Origin: Spartobacteria bacterium
GTDB lineage: Bacteria > Verrucomicrobiota > Verrucomicrobiia > Chthoniobacterales > UBA10450
Assembly (NCBI GenBank): GCA_021324035.1
Contig: JAJPJU010000292.1
Location: 1 to 13,852 of the forward strand
Direction of reading: 5' to 3'
Length of the DNA: 13,852 bases
Part shown: positions 1 to 6,086 of the stretch, piece by piece
Numbering within the stretch: the first letter of the stretch is position 1
Layout of the letters: each line of letters opens with the position of its first letter
Position numbers and translations under genes: made by a program
Notes under the pieces: model-generated
What the model saw: only the letters and a program-made list of their open reading frames with translations
Told to the model about the DNA's origin: nothing
The model's database searches: none

Positions 1-452
1 ACATCGACCGAGATTTTGTCAGGTAAATCGCGCGGCAAACATTCGATCGCAAGCGCGCGAAGGTTTTGCTCAAGCAAACCACCAAAGTTTTTCACGCCGG
101 TCGCAATGCCAAACGCTTCCAGCGGAACGTTGGCTTCGATCTTCTCGTCCATTGAGATTGCGTGAAAATCGACATGAACAACATCGCCTCTTACCGGTGA
201 ATGTTGAACCTCCTGGAGCAGCGCCGTCCGGCCTGTCTTCTCGCCGGCGATTTCCAGCTCCACCAAAATGTTCTCGCCCGAGGCGTGACTCAGCATCGTG
301 TTGATGTCGCGCTCAAGGACCTGCAACGCCTGGGACTTCTGTTTGCCGCCATAAATGACCGCCGGAACGATTCCGCGCGCTTTCAATTTCCGGGCAGCCG
401 AACGCCCTGTCGCGTCCCGCGGTTCTGCTTTCAATTTAACTTGCTTGGCCAT
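1..452 (-). CDS. rplY: 50S ribosomal protein L25 / general stress protein Ctc (3' end outside window)
   Basis: This is the 5S-rRNA-binding protein of the large ribosomal subunit. I translated the minus strand from the ATG at 452: the protein begins MAKQVKLKAEPRDATGRSAA and continues with KLKARGIVPAVIYGGK, the typical L25 N-terminal beta-barrel. About 150 residues are visible. The later part (VRGDVVHVDFHAIS, then EANVPLEAFGIATGVKNFGG) matches the C-terminal beta domain of the longer TL5/CTC form rather than the short E. coli L25. The stop codon lies beyond position 1. The start is only 5 nt after the prs stop codon and has no strong Shine-Dalgarno sequence, so translational coupling to prs is likely. 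A prs-rplY pair, often followed by pth, is a common bacterial arrangement. Identification is confident; total length is unknown. Confidence 0.93.
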   Translation of the reverse strand, partial: MAKQVKLKAEPRDATGRSAARKLKARGIVPAVIYGGKQKSQALQVLERDINTMLSHASGENILVELEIAGEKTGRTALLQEVQHSPVRGDVVHVDFHAISMDEKIEANVPLEAFGIATGVKNFGGLLEQNLRALAIECLPRDLPDKISVD

Positions 453-457
453 GGTAG

Positions 458-1417
458 TTACTTGTCGTTTTCGATCTTAAACAGCGACGACACGGACTCG
501 TCATTATGGATTCGTTTCATCCCCTCCCCGAGAAGCTCGGCGACGCTGAGCACGGTGACTTTAAACCCTTCCACCGAGCGAACCGGCGTGCTGTTGGTCG
601 TTATTAATTCCTCAATTTTGGACTTTTGCAACCGGCCGATGGCCACATCCACCAGGACGGCGTGGGACACCCCGGCATAAATCTTTTTAGCCCCGTTTTT
701 TTTCAAAATCTCGGCCGCCGACGTCAGGGTGCCGGCCGTCTCGGTCAGATCGTCTACCAGGAGGACGTCGCAATCTTTCACCTCGCCGATCAGGTATAGC
801 GCCTCGGTGTGGGTGGCACTTTTCCGCTCCTTGGCCACAATGGCCAGGTTGGCGCCCAGGGCTCCCGCATAGGCCGAGGCCATCTTCAGGCCTCCGATAT
901 CCGGCGAAACCACCACCGTCTTGCCCTTCAGCTTTTTGCGCAGGTACTTAATTAGTACAGGCAACGAATAGAGGTGATCGACCGGGATATCGAAGAACCC
1001 CTGAACTTGCTGGGCGTGCAGATCCATGGTCAGGACCCGGTTCACTCCGGCCGCATGAAGAAGATTTGCGATCAGCTTGGCGGTGATTGGCACGCGCGGT
1101 TTATCTTTGCGGTCCTGCCGGGCATAACCAAAAAACGGGATAACGGCGGTGATCCGATCGGCGCTGGCCCGGCGAGCGGCATCCACCATGATCAAAAGCT
1201 CCATCAAGTGCTCGTTGGTGGGCGGACAAGTGGGTTGAATCAGGAAAACGTCTCGACCCCGAACGTTCTCCTCGATCATCACGTAGGTTTCCCCGTCCGG
1301 GAACGAGCTGATCGTCGCCTTTCCGAGCGGGATCCCCATGTATTTGCAAATCTTTTCGGCCAAATCGCGGTTGGCGCTGCCGCTGAACACTTTCATTTCC
1401 GGCTGGAGTGCGAACAT
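458..1417 (-). CDS. prs: ribose-phosphate pyrophosphokinase (PRPP synthase)
   Basis: It makes 5-phosphoribosyl-1-pyrophosphate from ribose 5-phosphate and ATP in the cytosol, feeding purine, pyrimidine, histidine, tryptophan and NAD synthesis. The 319-residue length is normal for class I enzymes. Visible motifs are FPDGE (39-43), FFGYARQDRK (95-104), MDLHA (131-135), QGFFD (139-143) and the PRPP-binding loop VDDLTETAGTL (221-231). The flexible catalytic loop reads AKERKSATHTE (195-205); the KER segment stands where KRR or KRP is common. ATG at 1417 is used here, but a second ATG at codon 8 (1396), just before KVFSGSANRD, would fit the family start as well. It is first in a minus-strand operon with rplY and diverges from the desaturase gene, leaving 87 bp for both promoters. 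Confidence 0.96.
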   Translation of the reverse strand: MFALQPEMKVFSGSANRDLAEKICKYMGIPLGKATISSFPDGETYVMIEENVRGRDVFLIQPTCPPTNEHLMELLIMVDAARRASADRITAVIPFFGYARQDRKDKPRVPITAKLIANLLHAAGVNRVLTMDLHAQQVQGFFDIPVDHLYSLPVLIKYLRKKLKGKTVVVSPDIGGLKMASAYAGALGANLAIVAKERKSATHTEALYLIGEVKDCDVLLVDDLTETAGTLTSAAEILKKNGAKKIYAGVSHAVLVDVAIGRLQKSKIEELITTNSTPVRSVEGFKVTVLSVAELLGEGMKRIHNDESVSSLFKIENDK

Positions 1418-1504
1418 GAGGCGTTAAATTGCCGTGCGCTCTCGCGGTTGGCAATGATCAAAACTTGCGAGAAAGCGTCTCTTCCGCGATTGGTAACAAC
1501 CTCC

Positions 1505-2467
1505 ATGAACCGTGACGCGATCAACATCGAGCGACCCGCTACCAAGTCGCGAATTTTCGCCCATACCCGCTGGGACGTGCTGCCCGCGGCGGCGGGATTA
1601 TTTCATCTGGCGTTTCTGTTCGGACTCTACTTTTTGTTCCCGCATGCGCCCCTGTGGGTGATGCTGATTCTCGGGTTGGTCTACGCGCTGATGGTCAACG
1701 CGAACATCAACGGCGTCGGGCACAATTTTATTCATAACCCGTTTTTCCGTTCGAAAATCCTGAACCGTTTATTCGGGGTCACGCAGTCGATCGCCTGTTG
1801 CTTCTCGCAAACTCTCTACGACGCGGTCCACATGCAGCATCACAAAGGCAATTCGGATCGAAAGGATGAAAACGGAGACACGATTGATTGGTTGTCGATT
1901 TATCGCCACAGCCACGACGAGGAACCGGAGAATCCCTGGGCCTATGTGTTCAAGAGTTTTTTCCGCGATGACGTCGGCGCGATCAAAAACGAATTGCGCA
2001 AGCGCAACAACGGCGATGTGAGGTGGGGAAATATTGAGCTCACAGCTTTTGCGACCACGCTCTTTTTGATGGCGGTGATCGTTCCGGCCTGGCCGATACA
2101 TTTCATTAACTGGCGATTCATCGTTTATTTCCTCCCGTTCTGGTATCTCGGGCACTGCTTCAGTTATCTGAACGGCTATTACCGTCATTACGGCGCGAAT
2201 CCCGACAAACCGATCGCCTGGGGCGTGAGCAGTTACGGAAAAATTTATAACTGCCTGTTTTTCTACAACGGCTACCACGCCGAGCATCATTTCCGGCCGA
2301 AAGTGCACTGGACGAAAATGGAAGCGTTCCGCCAAAGCATCGCCGATATGCAAAAGGCGGAAGGCGTTCGCACGATCAGACGCGCCCACATGCTGGGCTT
2401 TCTGGATCCAGATTTGCCGAAACGTCATGAGCCGCCGGCTCACGTATTTAAGGACTTAACGATTTAG
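1505..2467 (+). CDS. membrane fatty acid desaturase, copy 1 of 2
   Basis: This is a probable integral-membrane di-iron desaturase or hydroxylase acting on lipid acyl chains; substrate and regioselectivity cannot be read from sequence. With ATG 1505 it has 320 residues. The three histidine boxes are HNFIH (73-77), HMQHH (109-113) and HAEHH (258-262), with extra His residues in FWYLGH and YYRHYG. Hydrophobic stretches lie near 25-70 and 175-220. The reading frame is open far upstream, antisense to prs. ATG 1454 would add 17 residues but leave only 36 bp between divergent genes, so 1505 is preferred. The paralogue at 9376-10356 is closely similar from RIFA to PDLPKR. The last residues (DLTI) and the TAG stop are encoded by an AT-rich repeat present twice more downstream. 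Confidence 0.88.
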   Translation: MNRDAINIERPATKSRIFAHTRWDVLPAAAGLFHLAFLFGLYFLFPHAPLWVMLILGLVYALMVNANINGVGHNFIHNPFFRSKILNRLFGVTQSIACCFSQTLYDAVHMQHHKGNSDRKDENGDTIDWLSIYRHSHDEEPENPWAYVFKSFFRDDVGAIKNELRKRNNGDVRWGNIELTAFATTLFLMAVIVPAWPIHFINWRFIVYFLPFWYLGHCFSYLNGYYRHYGANPDKPIAWGVSSYGKIYNCLFFYNGYHAEHHFRPKVHWTKMEAFRQSIADMQKAEGVRTIRRAHMLGFLDPDLPKRHEPPAHVFKDLTI

Positions 2468-2481
2468 AGATTTTAACGATT
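2456..2481 (+). repeat. AT-rich GTTAACGA repeat, copy C (left arm only)
   Basis: This partial copy carries TTAACGATTTAGAGATTT, also found in the repeat at 4868-4940 and, with one change, in that at 3771-3840. The right arm is missing; instead TTAACGATT is repeated at 2473-2481. The copy begins inside the desaturase gene and provides its TAG stop codon at 2465-2467. Confidence 0.75.
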
Positions 2482-2524
2482 GTTTATCCGACAGTCGGAG
2501 ACCGCCACGGAAATCGCATCTTAG

Positions 2525-2576
2525 GTAGCGGCGGTTCACCGAGCCGCCACGGGCGCTTGGGGTCAATCGCCCCTAC
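2525..2576. repeat. REP-like element with two GC-rich hairpins between convergent genes
   Basis: The element is bounded by GTAG (2525-2528) and CTAC (2573-2576). The first hairpin, 2530-2548, pairs GGCGGTTC with GAGCCGCC (8 bp including one G-U) around an ACC loop. The second pairs GGGG (2559-2562) with CCCC (2570-2573); an alternative pairs GGGCG (2551-2555) with CGCCC (2568-2572). It lies between the ends of the desaturase and the coiled-coil gene, where it could act as a two-way terminator. Its CTAC end supplies the TAG stop of the minus-strand coiled-coil gene. Element status is inferred from structure, since only one copy is in the window. Confidence 0.55.
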
Positions 2577-2860
2577 TTGTTAATAAATCCTGCCCGCAGT
2601 TTTTCTTTCTTCGCTTCGCAATCTTCCTGCAACCGGCGGATTTCGGAACTCAACTGCTTCTGGAGCGATTCGATCTCTTCAAATTTCCCGGCCGCTTGCG
2701 CCTTGGCGATTTCGCCTTTGAGAAATAATTCTTTCTCAGCGATGCGGGCTTTGAATTGGGAGTCGATCTCGGCGAGTTCCTTCTTCTGATCGTCGGTCAA
2801 ACTGACGGTTGGCTGATCTTTAGCCAATCGTTCCATCGCCAGTTCATAGGCAGATTTCAT
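2573..2860 (-). CDS. small coiled-coil protein of unknown function
   Basis: This is a 95-residue soluble protein with no signal peptide or membrane segment. After MKSAYELAMERLAKDQPTVS comes a long, highly charged helix from about residue 20 to 90, rich in Lys, Glu and Gln (for example EKELFLKGEIAKAQAAGKFE), which predicts a coiled coil. I do not recognise the family or see any catalytic motif. The ATG at 2860 is preceded by AGG about ten bases upstream, a weak ribosome-binding site. It is convergent with the first desaturase and divergent from the HAD phosphatase. Its TAG stop lies in the adjoining REP-like element, so the final residues may have been shaped by insertion of that repeat. The periodic, protein-like composition supports a real gene. 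Confidence 0.7.
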   Translation of the reverse strand: MKSAYELAMERLAKDQPTVSLTDDQKKELAEIDSQFKARIAEKELFLKGEIAKAQAAGKFEEIESLQKQLSSEIRRLQEDCEAKKEKLRAGFINK

Positions 2861-2877
2861 TGGATGCTTACCTGCTA

Positions 2878-2935
2878 GACAGGATTAACCCGATTTTCAC
2901 GAGACCCAAATCAAAAGAATCCTGTAAATCCTGTC
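2878..2935. repeat. inverted repeat GACAGGATT/AATCCTGTC in a divergent promoter region
   Basis: GACAGGATT (2878-2886) and AATCCTGTC (2927-2935) are perfect inverted arms of 9 bp separated by 40 bp. Related AATCCTGT (2919-2926) and CCGATT (2890-2895) pieces lie inside, giving a direct repetition of AATCCTGT in the right arm. The element fills most of the 125-bp gap between the divergent coiled-coil and HAD genes, so it overlaps whatever promoters they have. It could be an operator or a dispersed short repeat; the sequence alone does not decide. Confidence 0.6.
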
Positions 2936-2985
2936 CTAAACGCTTCCCGCGTTGCGTTTGCCAAATCAATTCCTAAGTTAAGCGC

Positions 2986-3774
2986 TTGAATTCAGAACGG
3001 ATCAAACTTCTCAGCCTCGATTTTGACGGCACGATGGTTTCGCATGTCAGCGAGCCTGTTCTGGACGTCGACTGCGTCGAACTGATTCGGGATTTGCAAG
3101 AAGCCGGGACGATTTGGGCCATTAACACTGGCCGTTCCGTCGGTCTCCTGGAATCCGGACTCACCGATTTTGAATTTCCGATTCGTCCCGATTTCATTCT
3201 CACAACCGAACGCGAAATCTTTCGGCCTGGCACGAACGGGGACAAATGGGAGGCGTTCGGCGATTGGAACGACCGCTGCGCGCGTGATCATGCTGAACTA
3301 TTCTCGTCGGCCCAATCAACTCTGGCGGAAGTTGTCGATTTCGTGACGCAAAAGACGAAAGCCCAGCTGCTTTATCACACCGAAGGACTCGAAGGATTGC
3401 GCACTGAAACCGAGGAGGAAATGGACCGCATCGTTGAGTTCATCCAGCAGGCGCGCGATCCCGAGTCCAAATTTCATTATCAGCGCAACACGATTTACCT
3501 GCGGTTTTGTCACGCCGATTATCACAAAGGCGCGGCCCTGGCTGAGCTCGCGCGCTTGATCAACGTCCCGCGCGAAACCATTTTCGCGGCGGGCGATCAT
3601 CACAACGACATCTCGATGTTAAACGGCGAGGTCGCCGCAATGCCGGCCTGTCCGGCAAACGCCATCGAAGAGGTAAAAACGGCGGTGCGAAATGCGGGCG
3701 GTTACGTGGCCAAGCAAGAACACGGAGCCGGGGTCCACGAAGCGCTGGAGTTTTTCCTGAATGGAAAAAAGTGA
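2986..3774 (+). CDS. HAD-superfamily phosphatase (Cof / type IIB-like)
   Basis: This is a probable Mg-dependent phosphohydrolase for a small phosphorylated metabolite, cytosolic, 262 residues. HAD motif I is LDFDGT with nucleophile Asp12 and acid/base Asp14. Motif II is Thr48 in AINTGR, motif III is probably Lys181 in HKGAAL, and motif IV is GDHHND (203-208). The cap between motifs II and III (about 60-175) fits a C2-type cap as in sucrose-phosphatase and Cof proteins. The only start available is TTG at 2986: an in-frame TAA stands at 2974-2976 and no ATG or GTG precedes motif I. No strong ribosome-binding site is seen. The TGA stop lies within the palindromic repeat that follows. The substrate cannot be assigned. 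Confidence 0.88.
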   Translation: MNSERIKLLSLDFDGTMVSHVSEPVLDVDCVELIRDLQEAGTIWAINTGRSVGLLESGLTDFEFPIRPDFILTTEREIFRPGTNGDKWEAFGDWNDRCARDHAELFSSAQSTLAEVVDFVTQKTKAQLLYHTEGLEGLRTETEEEMDRIVEFIQQARDPESKFHYQRNTIYLRFCHADYHKGAALAELARLINVPRETIFAAGDHHNDISMLNGEVAAMPACPANAIEEVKTAVRNAGGYVAKQEHGAGVHEALEFFLNGKK

Positions 3775-3840
3775 GTTAACGATCTAGAGATTTAGCGAAT
3801 ATTCGTTAACTCACTAAATCACTAATTGATTAAATCATTA
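3771..3840. repeat. palindromic AT-rich repeat, copy A, between convergent genes
   Basis: GTGAGTTAACGA (3771-3782) and TCGTTAACTCAC (3803-3814) form a perfect 12-bp inverted repeat around a 20-bp centre that contains the palindrome CGAATATTCG (3796-3805). To the right follow 8-bp units CTAAATCA, CTAATTGA and TTAAATCA (3814-3837). The element holds the TGA stop of the HAD gene (3772-3774) and the TAG stop of the minus-strand membrane protein (CTA at 3822-3824). In RNA the long stem could end transcription from both sides. A close relative is at 4868-4940. Confidence 0.85.
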
Positions 3841-4568
3841 GACGTCTGCGCGCGCGCAAGCGCGAACGGCTTGTCGGCCTCAACTTTCCCGGCGAAACGG
3901 TTGGTCATGTAGGTGAGAAGCAAGACCCAAAACGAAAGCGCGAGGATAAATAAAGGAAACTGGAGCGCGAGCGGCAACGAATAGATGATCGCCATCAACG
4001 GAATCCAGACCGCCCACGTCGCCAGCAACGTTGGAATGATCTTGTCGCGGTAATGCCTCCAGGTGAACAGATCGCGCACCGGCCGAACCGAAATCCCGTT
4101 GTTCTTCCACTCGTAGGTAAGAACGCCGAACGGTGCGGCGAAGAAAACGTTGTAGCCAAACTGGTCGATGCAAATCTTGCCCAGCACGACCGGCACCGTC
4201 GCGACGTCGCCTAACCAATGGGCTTCCGCGCGATAGAGAAGATCAACCAGCGATCCGTCAAATCCCCAAACCGGAATCGTGAACGCGAGATTCCGCAGAT
4301 TTCCGAACTGCGGACGTCCGCGCTGGAAAAAGAGAATCAGGAAAATCTCGGGGATCAACGCTCCCCCCACGACCGACGCGATGATCACAAATGGCAATCC
4401 ATGCGCGCGTTTGAATTCGGCCAGGGCTCGAAGCGCGCCAGCGGCCATCGGGCTGGTGTAATAAGCAATCGCGAGCGCAAGCATCAGCGCCTGAATAATC
4501 AGCGCCGGCTTCGCATTTGCGCGCGCTGCGTCCCACCCGATCGTGAGCGGCGTTTGCGATCTGGCCAT
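3822..4568 (-). CDS. polytopic membrane protein, possibly Mpv17/PMP22-like
   Basis: This 248-residue protein has about five or six hydrophobic segments, roughly at 22-40, 57-80, 91-110, 122-148, 171-190 and 195-222. Two features recall the eukaryotic Mpv17/PMP22 family: a DQ pair in KICIDQFGYN (131-140) before a small-residue helix, and a C-terminal pattern of W175, W178, P180, a Tyr/Leu-Pro segment, then FW and NR in the last helix. The resemblance is from memory and spacing only, so the family call is tentative and function is unknown. It follows a small lipoprotein gene by 33 bp and probably shares its transcript. Its last residues (NDLIN) and TAG stop come from the adjoining AT-rich repeat. 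Confidence 0.65.
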   Translation of the reverse strand: MARSQTPLTIGWDAARANAKPALIIQALMLALAIAYYTSPMAAGALRALAEFKRAHGLPFVIIASVVGGALIPEIFLILFFQRGRPQFGNLRNLAFTIPVWGFDGSLVDLLYRAEAHWLGDVATVPVVLGKICIDQFGYNVFFAAPFGVLTYEWKNNGISVRPVRDLFTWRHYRDKIIPTLLATWAVWIPLMAIIYSLPLALQFPLFILALSFWVLLLTYMTNRFAGKVEADKPFALARAQTSNDLIN

Positions 4569-4601
4569 CGCCGCGGTTGGAAGATCAGCCGAAACGGCGA
4601 A

Positions 4602-4784
4602 TCACCATTTCACGCTCGCGTTTGGACCGGCACCGCTCACGCTGGGCGAAAGCCGTTCTTCACTGCTTTTGACCTGACCAGGAACAGGATCACCGGCCGA
4701 GGAGGAGGCCGTTGTATCGGAAGCGCAACTGCTCAGCATCCACACGGCGGCAATTAGAATCGCTAATATCGAGATGGATTTCAT
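4602..4784 (-). CDS. small lipoprotein
   Basis: This is a 60-residue predicted lipoprotein. From ATG 4784 the N-terminus MKSISILAILIAAVWMLSSC has a positive start, a hydrophobic core and a lipobox LSSC, with Cys20 as the lipidation site. The remaining 40 residues are rich in Ser, Gly, Pro and Thr and show no domain. A GTG at 4808 would add eight residues ahead of the signal peptide and is less likely. It lies 33 bp upstream of the membrane-protein gene on the same strand, suggesting an operon. The upstream region carries a tandem GTGACAA heptamer. Function is unknown; the signal peptide is the main support for the gene being real. Confidence 0.65.
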   Translation of the reverse strand: MKSISILAILIAAVWMLSSCASDTTASSSAGDPVPGQVKSSEERLSPSVSGAGPNASVKW

Positions 4785-4803
4785 CAACGGCGGAAAACGT
4801 AAA

Positions 4804-4831
4804 GTCACGATTGACCCGTGACAAGTGACAA
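4804..4831. repeat. tandem GTGACAA heptamer with an inverted GTCAC
   Basis: GTGACAA occurs twice in tandem (4818-4824 and 4825-4831), and GTCAC (4804-4808) faces it in the opposite orientation. The cluster lies 20-47 bp upstream of the lipoprotein ATG. It may bind a regulator or overlap the promoter; on the minus strand TTGTCA is a fair -35 candidate. This is a short motif and could be chance. Confidence 0.4.
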
Positions 4832-4867
4832 CACTGCGGCAGGCCAGCGGGGCGATTTACAATCAGC

Positions 4868-4940
4868 GAGTTAACGATTTAGAGATTTAAGGAATATTCG
4901 TTAACTCCCTAAATCATTAAATCGCTAAATCATTAAATCT
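4868..4940. repeat. palindromic AT-rich repeat, copy B, directly upstream of rlmN
   Basis: GAGTTAACGA (4868-4877) and TCGTTAACTC (4898-4907) form a perfect 10-bp inverted repeat around a 20-bp centre closely matching copy A. Then a 16-bp unit, CTAAATCATTAAATCG, occurs at 4909-4924 and again with one change at 4925-4940. The centre segment GATTTAGAGATTTAA (4876-4890) can also pair with TTAAATCGCTAAATC (4917-4931) at 14 of 15 positions, giving an alternative fold. The repeat ends 13 bp before the rlmN start, so it forms most of the rlmN upstream region. Confidence 0.85.
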
Positions 4941-4953
4941 TGTAGATTAAAGG

Positions 4954-6036
4954 GTGACCCAGGACACAAAAGCTGACATCAAATCCCTCCAGTTCGACGA
5001 ACTGGAGAAACTCGTCGAGCGACTCGGCGAACCGCGCTATCGCGCCCGGCAAATTGCGGACTGGCTGTATCAAAAGCGGGTCCAGTCGTTTGAGGAAATG
5101 ACCGATCTCCCCGGCGGTTTTCGGGTTCGACTCGCCGAAGAGTTCGCGTTTGGGAAGTTGAACATCGTCCGCGTGCTCGGTTCGCGCGATACAACGCGCA
5201 AATTCCTGTTCCGGCTCGCAGACGAGAGCTTGATCGAAACCGTTTTGATTCCGGCGTCCCCGGCTCTTTACGGATCGCGCTCCGACCGGCGGACCGTTTG
5301 CGTTTCAACGCAAGTTGGATGTGCCTACGGATGCAAATTTTGTGCAAGCGGCCTGGAAGGATTCTCCCGGAACCTCCAGCCAAACGAGATCGTCGACCAA
5401 ATCATCGCGATCGAGCGCGAAACCGGGGAGAAGATCGACAACATCGTGTTCATGGGGATGGGCGAACCGCTGGCGAATCTCGACAATGTGATGCGCGCCA
5501 TCCGGATCATCAACGCGCCATGGGGACTGGGAACTGGCGCCCGACACATTACCGTGTCCACCAGCGGTTTAGCGCCGCAGATTCGAAAATTGGCGGATGA
5601 AAAGCTTCAAATCCGCCTGGCGATTTCGCTGCACGGCGCGACCGACGAGGTCCGGAATCAAATCATGCCGATCAACCGCCGCTACAATCTCGAGACCCTG
5701 CTGGCGGCCTGTGATTATTATGTCAGCAACAAAAAGCAACGGCTGACGTTTGAATACATTTTAATCGAGAACGTCAATGATACGCCCGAGCAAGCGAAGC
5801 GATTGGGCCGGATTGCGCGCCGGCTTGGAGCAAAAGTAAATCTGATCCCCTACAACACCGTTCACGGACTACCATGGTCGCGACCCTCGCCAGAACAACA
5901 GGAGCTCTTTCTTTCCATTGTTCGCCAAAACGAAGTCGCCGCCACCCTTCGACGGGAAAAAGGCCACGACATCGACGCGGCTTGCGGACAGCTGCGATTG
6001 CAAACCAAACGGGAAGTGCAATCTGCGGTTTCGTAA
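4954..6036 (+). CDS. rlmN: 23S rRNA (adenine2503-C2) / tRNA methyltransferase RlmN
   Basis: This radical-SAM enzyme methylates C2 of A2503 in 23S rRNA and of A37 in some tRNAs, using a [4Fe-4S] cluster and a methyl-carrying cysteine. The 360-residue protein shows the cluster motif CAYGCKFC (Cys123, 127, 130), the SAM-binding MGMGEP (167-172), STSG (202-205) and the C-terminal catalytic Cys344 in DAACGQLR; Cys116 in TVCVSTQ matches another conserved family cysteine. The N-terminal helical domain is present. The GTG at 4954 is the only plausible start, because TAA stands in frame at 4948-4950. There is no separated ribosome-binding site. The gene leads a plus-strand row that continues with the unknown protein 50 bp downstream. 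Confidence 0.96.
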   Translation: MTQDTKADIKSLQFDELEKLVERLGEPRYRARQIADWLYQKRVQSFEEMTDLPGGFRVRLAEEFAFGKLNIVRVLGSRDTTRKFLFRLADESLIETVLIPASPALYGSRSDRRTVCVSTQVGCAYGCKFCASGLEGFSRNLQPNEIVDQIIAIERETGEKIDNIVFMGMGEPLANLDNVMRAIRIINAPWGLGTGARHITVSTSGLAPQIRKLADEKLQIRLAISLHGATDEVRNQIMPINRRYNLETLLAACDYYVSNKKQRLTFEYILIENVNDTPEQAKRLGRIARRLGAKVNLIPYNTVHGLPWSRPSPEQQELFLSIVRQNEVAATLRREKGHDIDAACGQLRLQTKREVQSAVS

Positions 6037-6086
6037 ACCGCGGGAAATCTTTTGCGCACCTCGCCAAGGTGGCGTTTAGTCCCGGT

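Noticed and set aside
201..680. Plus-strand open frame over the prs/rplY junction
   Set aside because: It is antisense to two confidently identified genes and has no recognisable protein features.
974..1504. Long upstream extension of the first desaturase reading frame
   Set aside because: It is antisense to prs up to 1417, lacks desaturase character, and the paralogue begins at a position matching the ATG near 1505.
3771..4940. Spaced repeats considered as a CRISPR array
   Set aside because: The copies are about 1.1 kb apart with genes between, have 8-bp internal periods and no spacer structure or cas genes.
5874..6086. Upstream extension of the 222-residue protein into rlmN
   Set aside because: It overlaps the rlmN C-terminus in another frame, and the part before ATG 6087 has the composition of a shadow frame.
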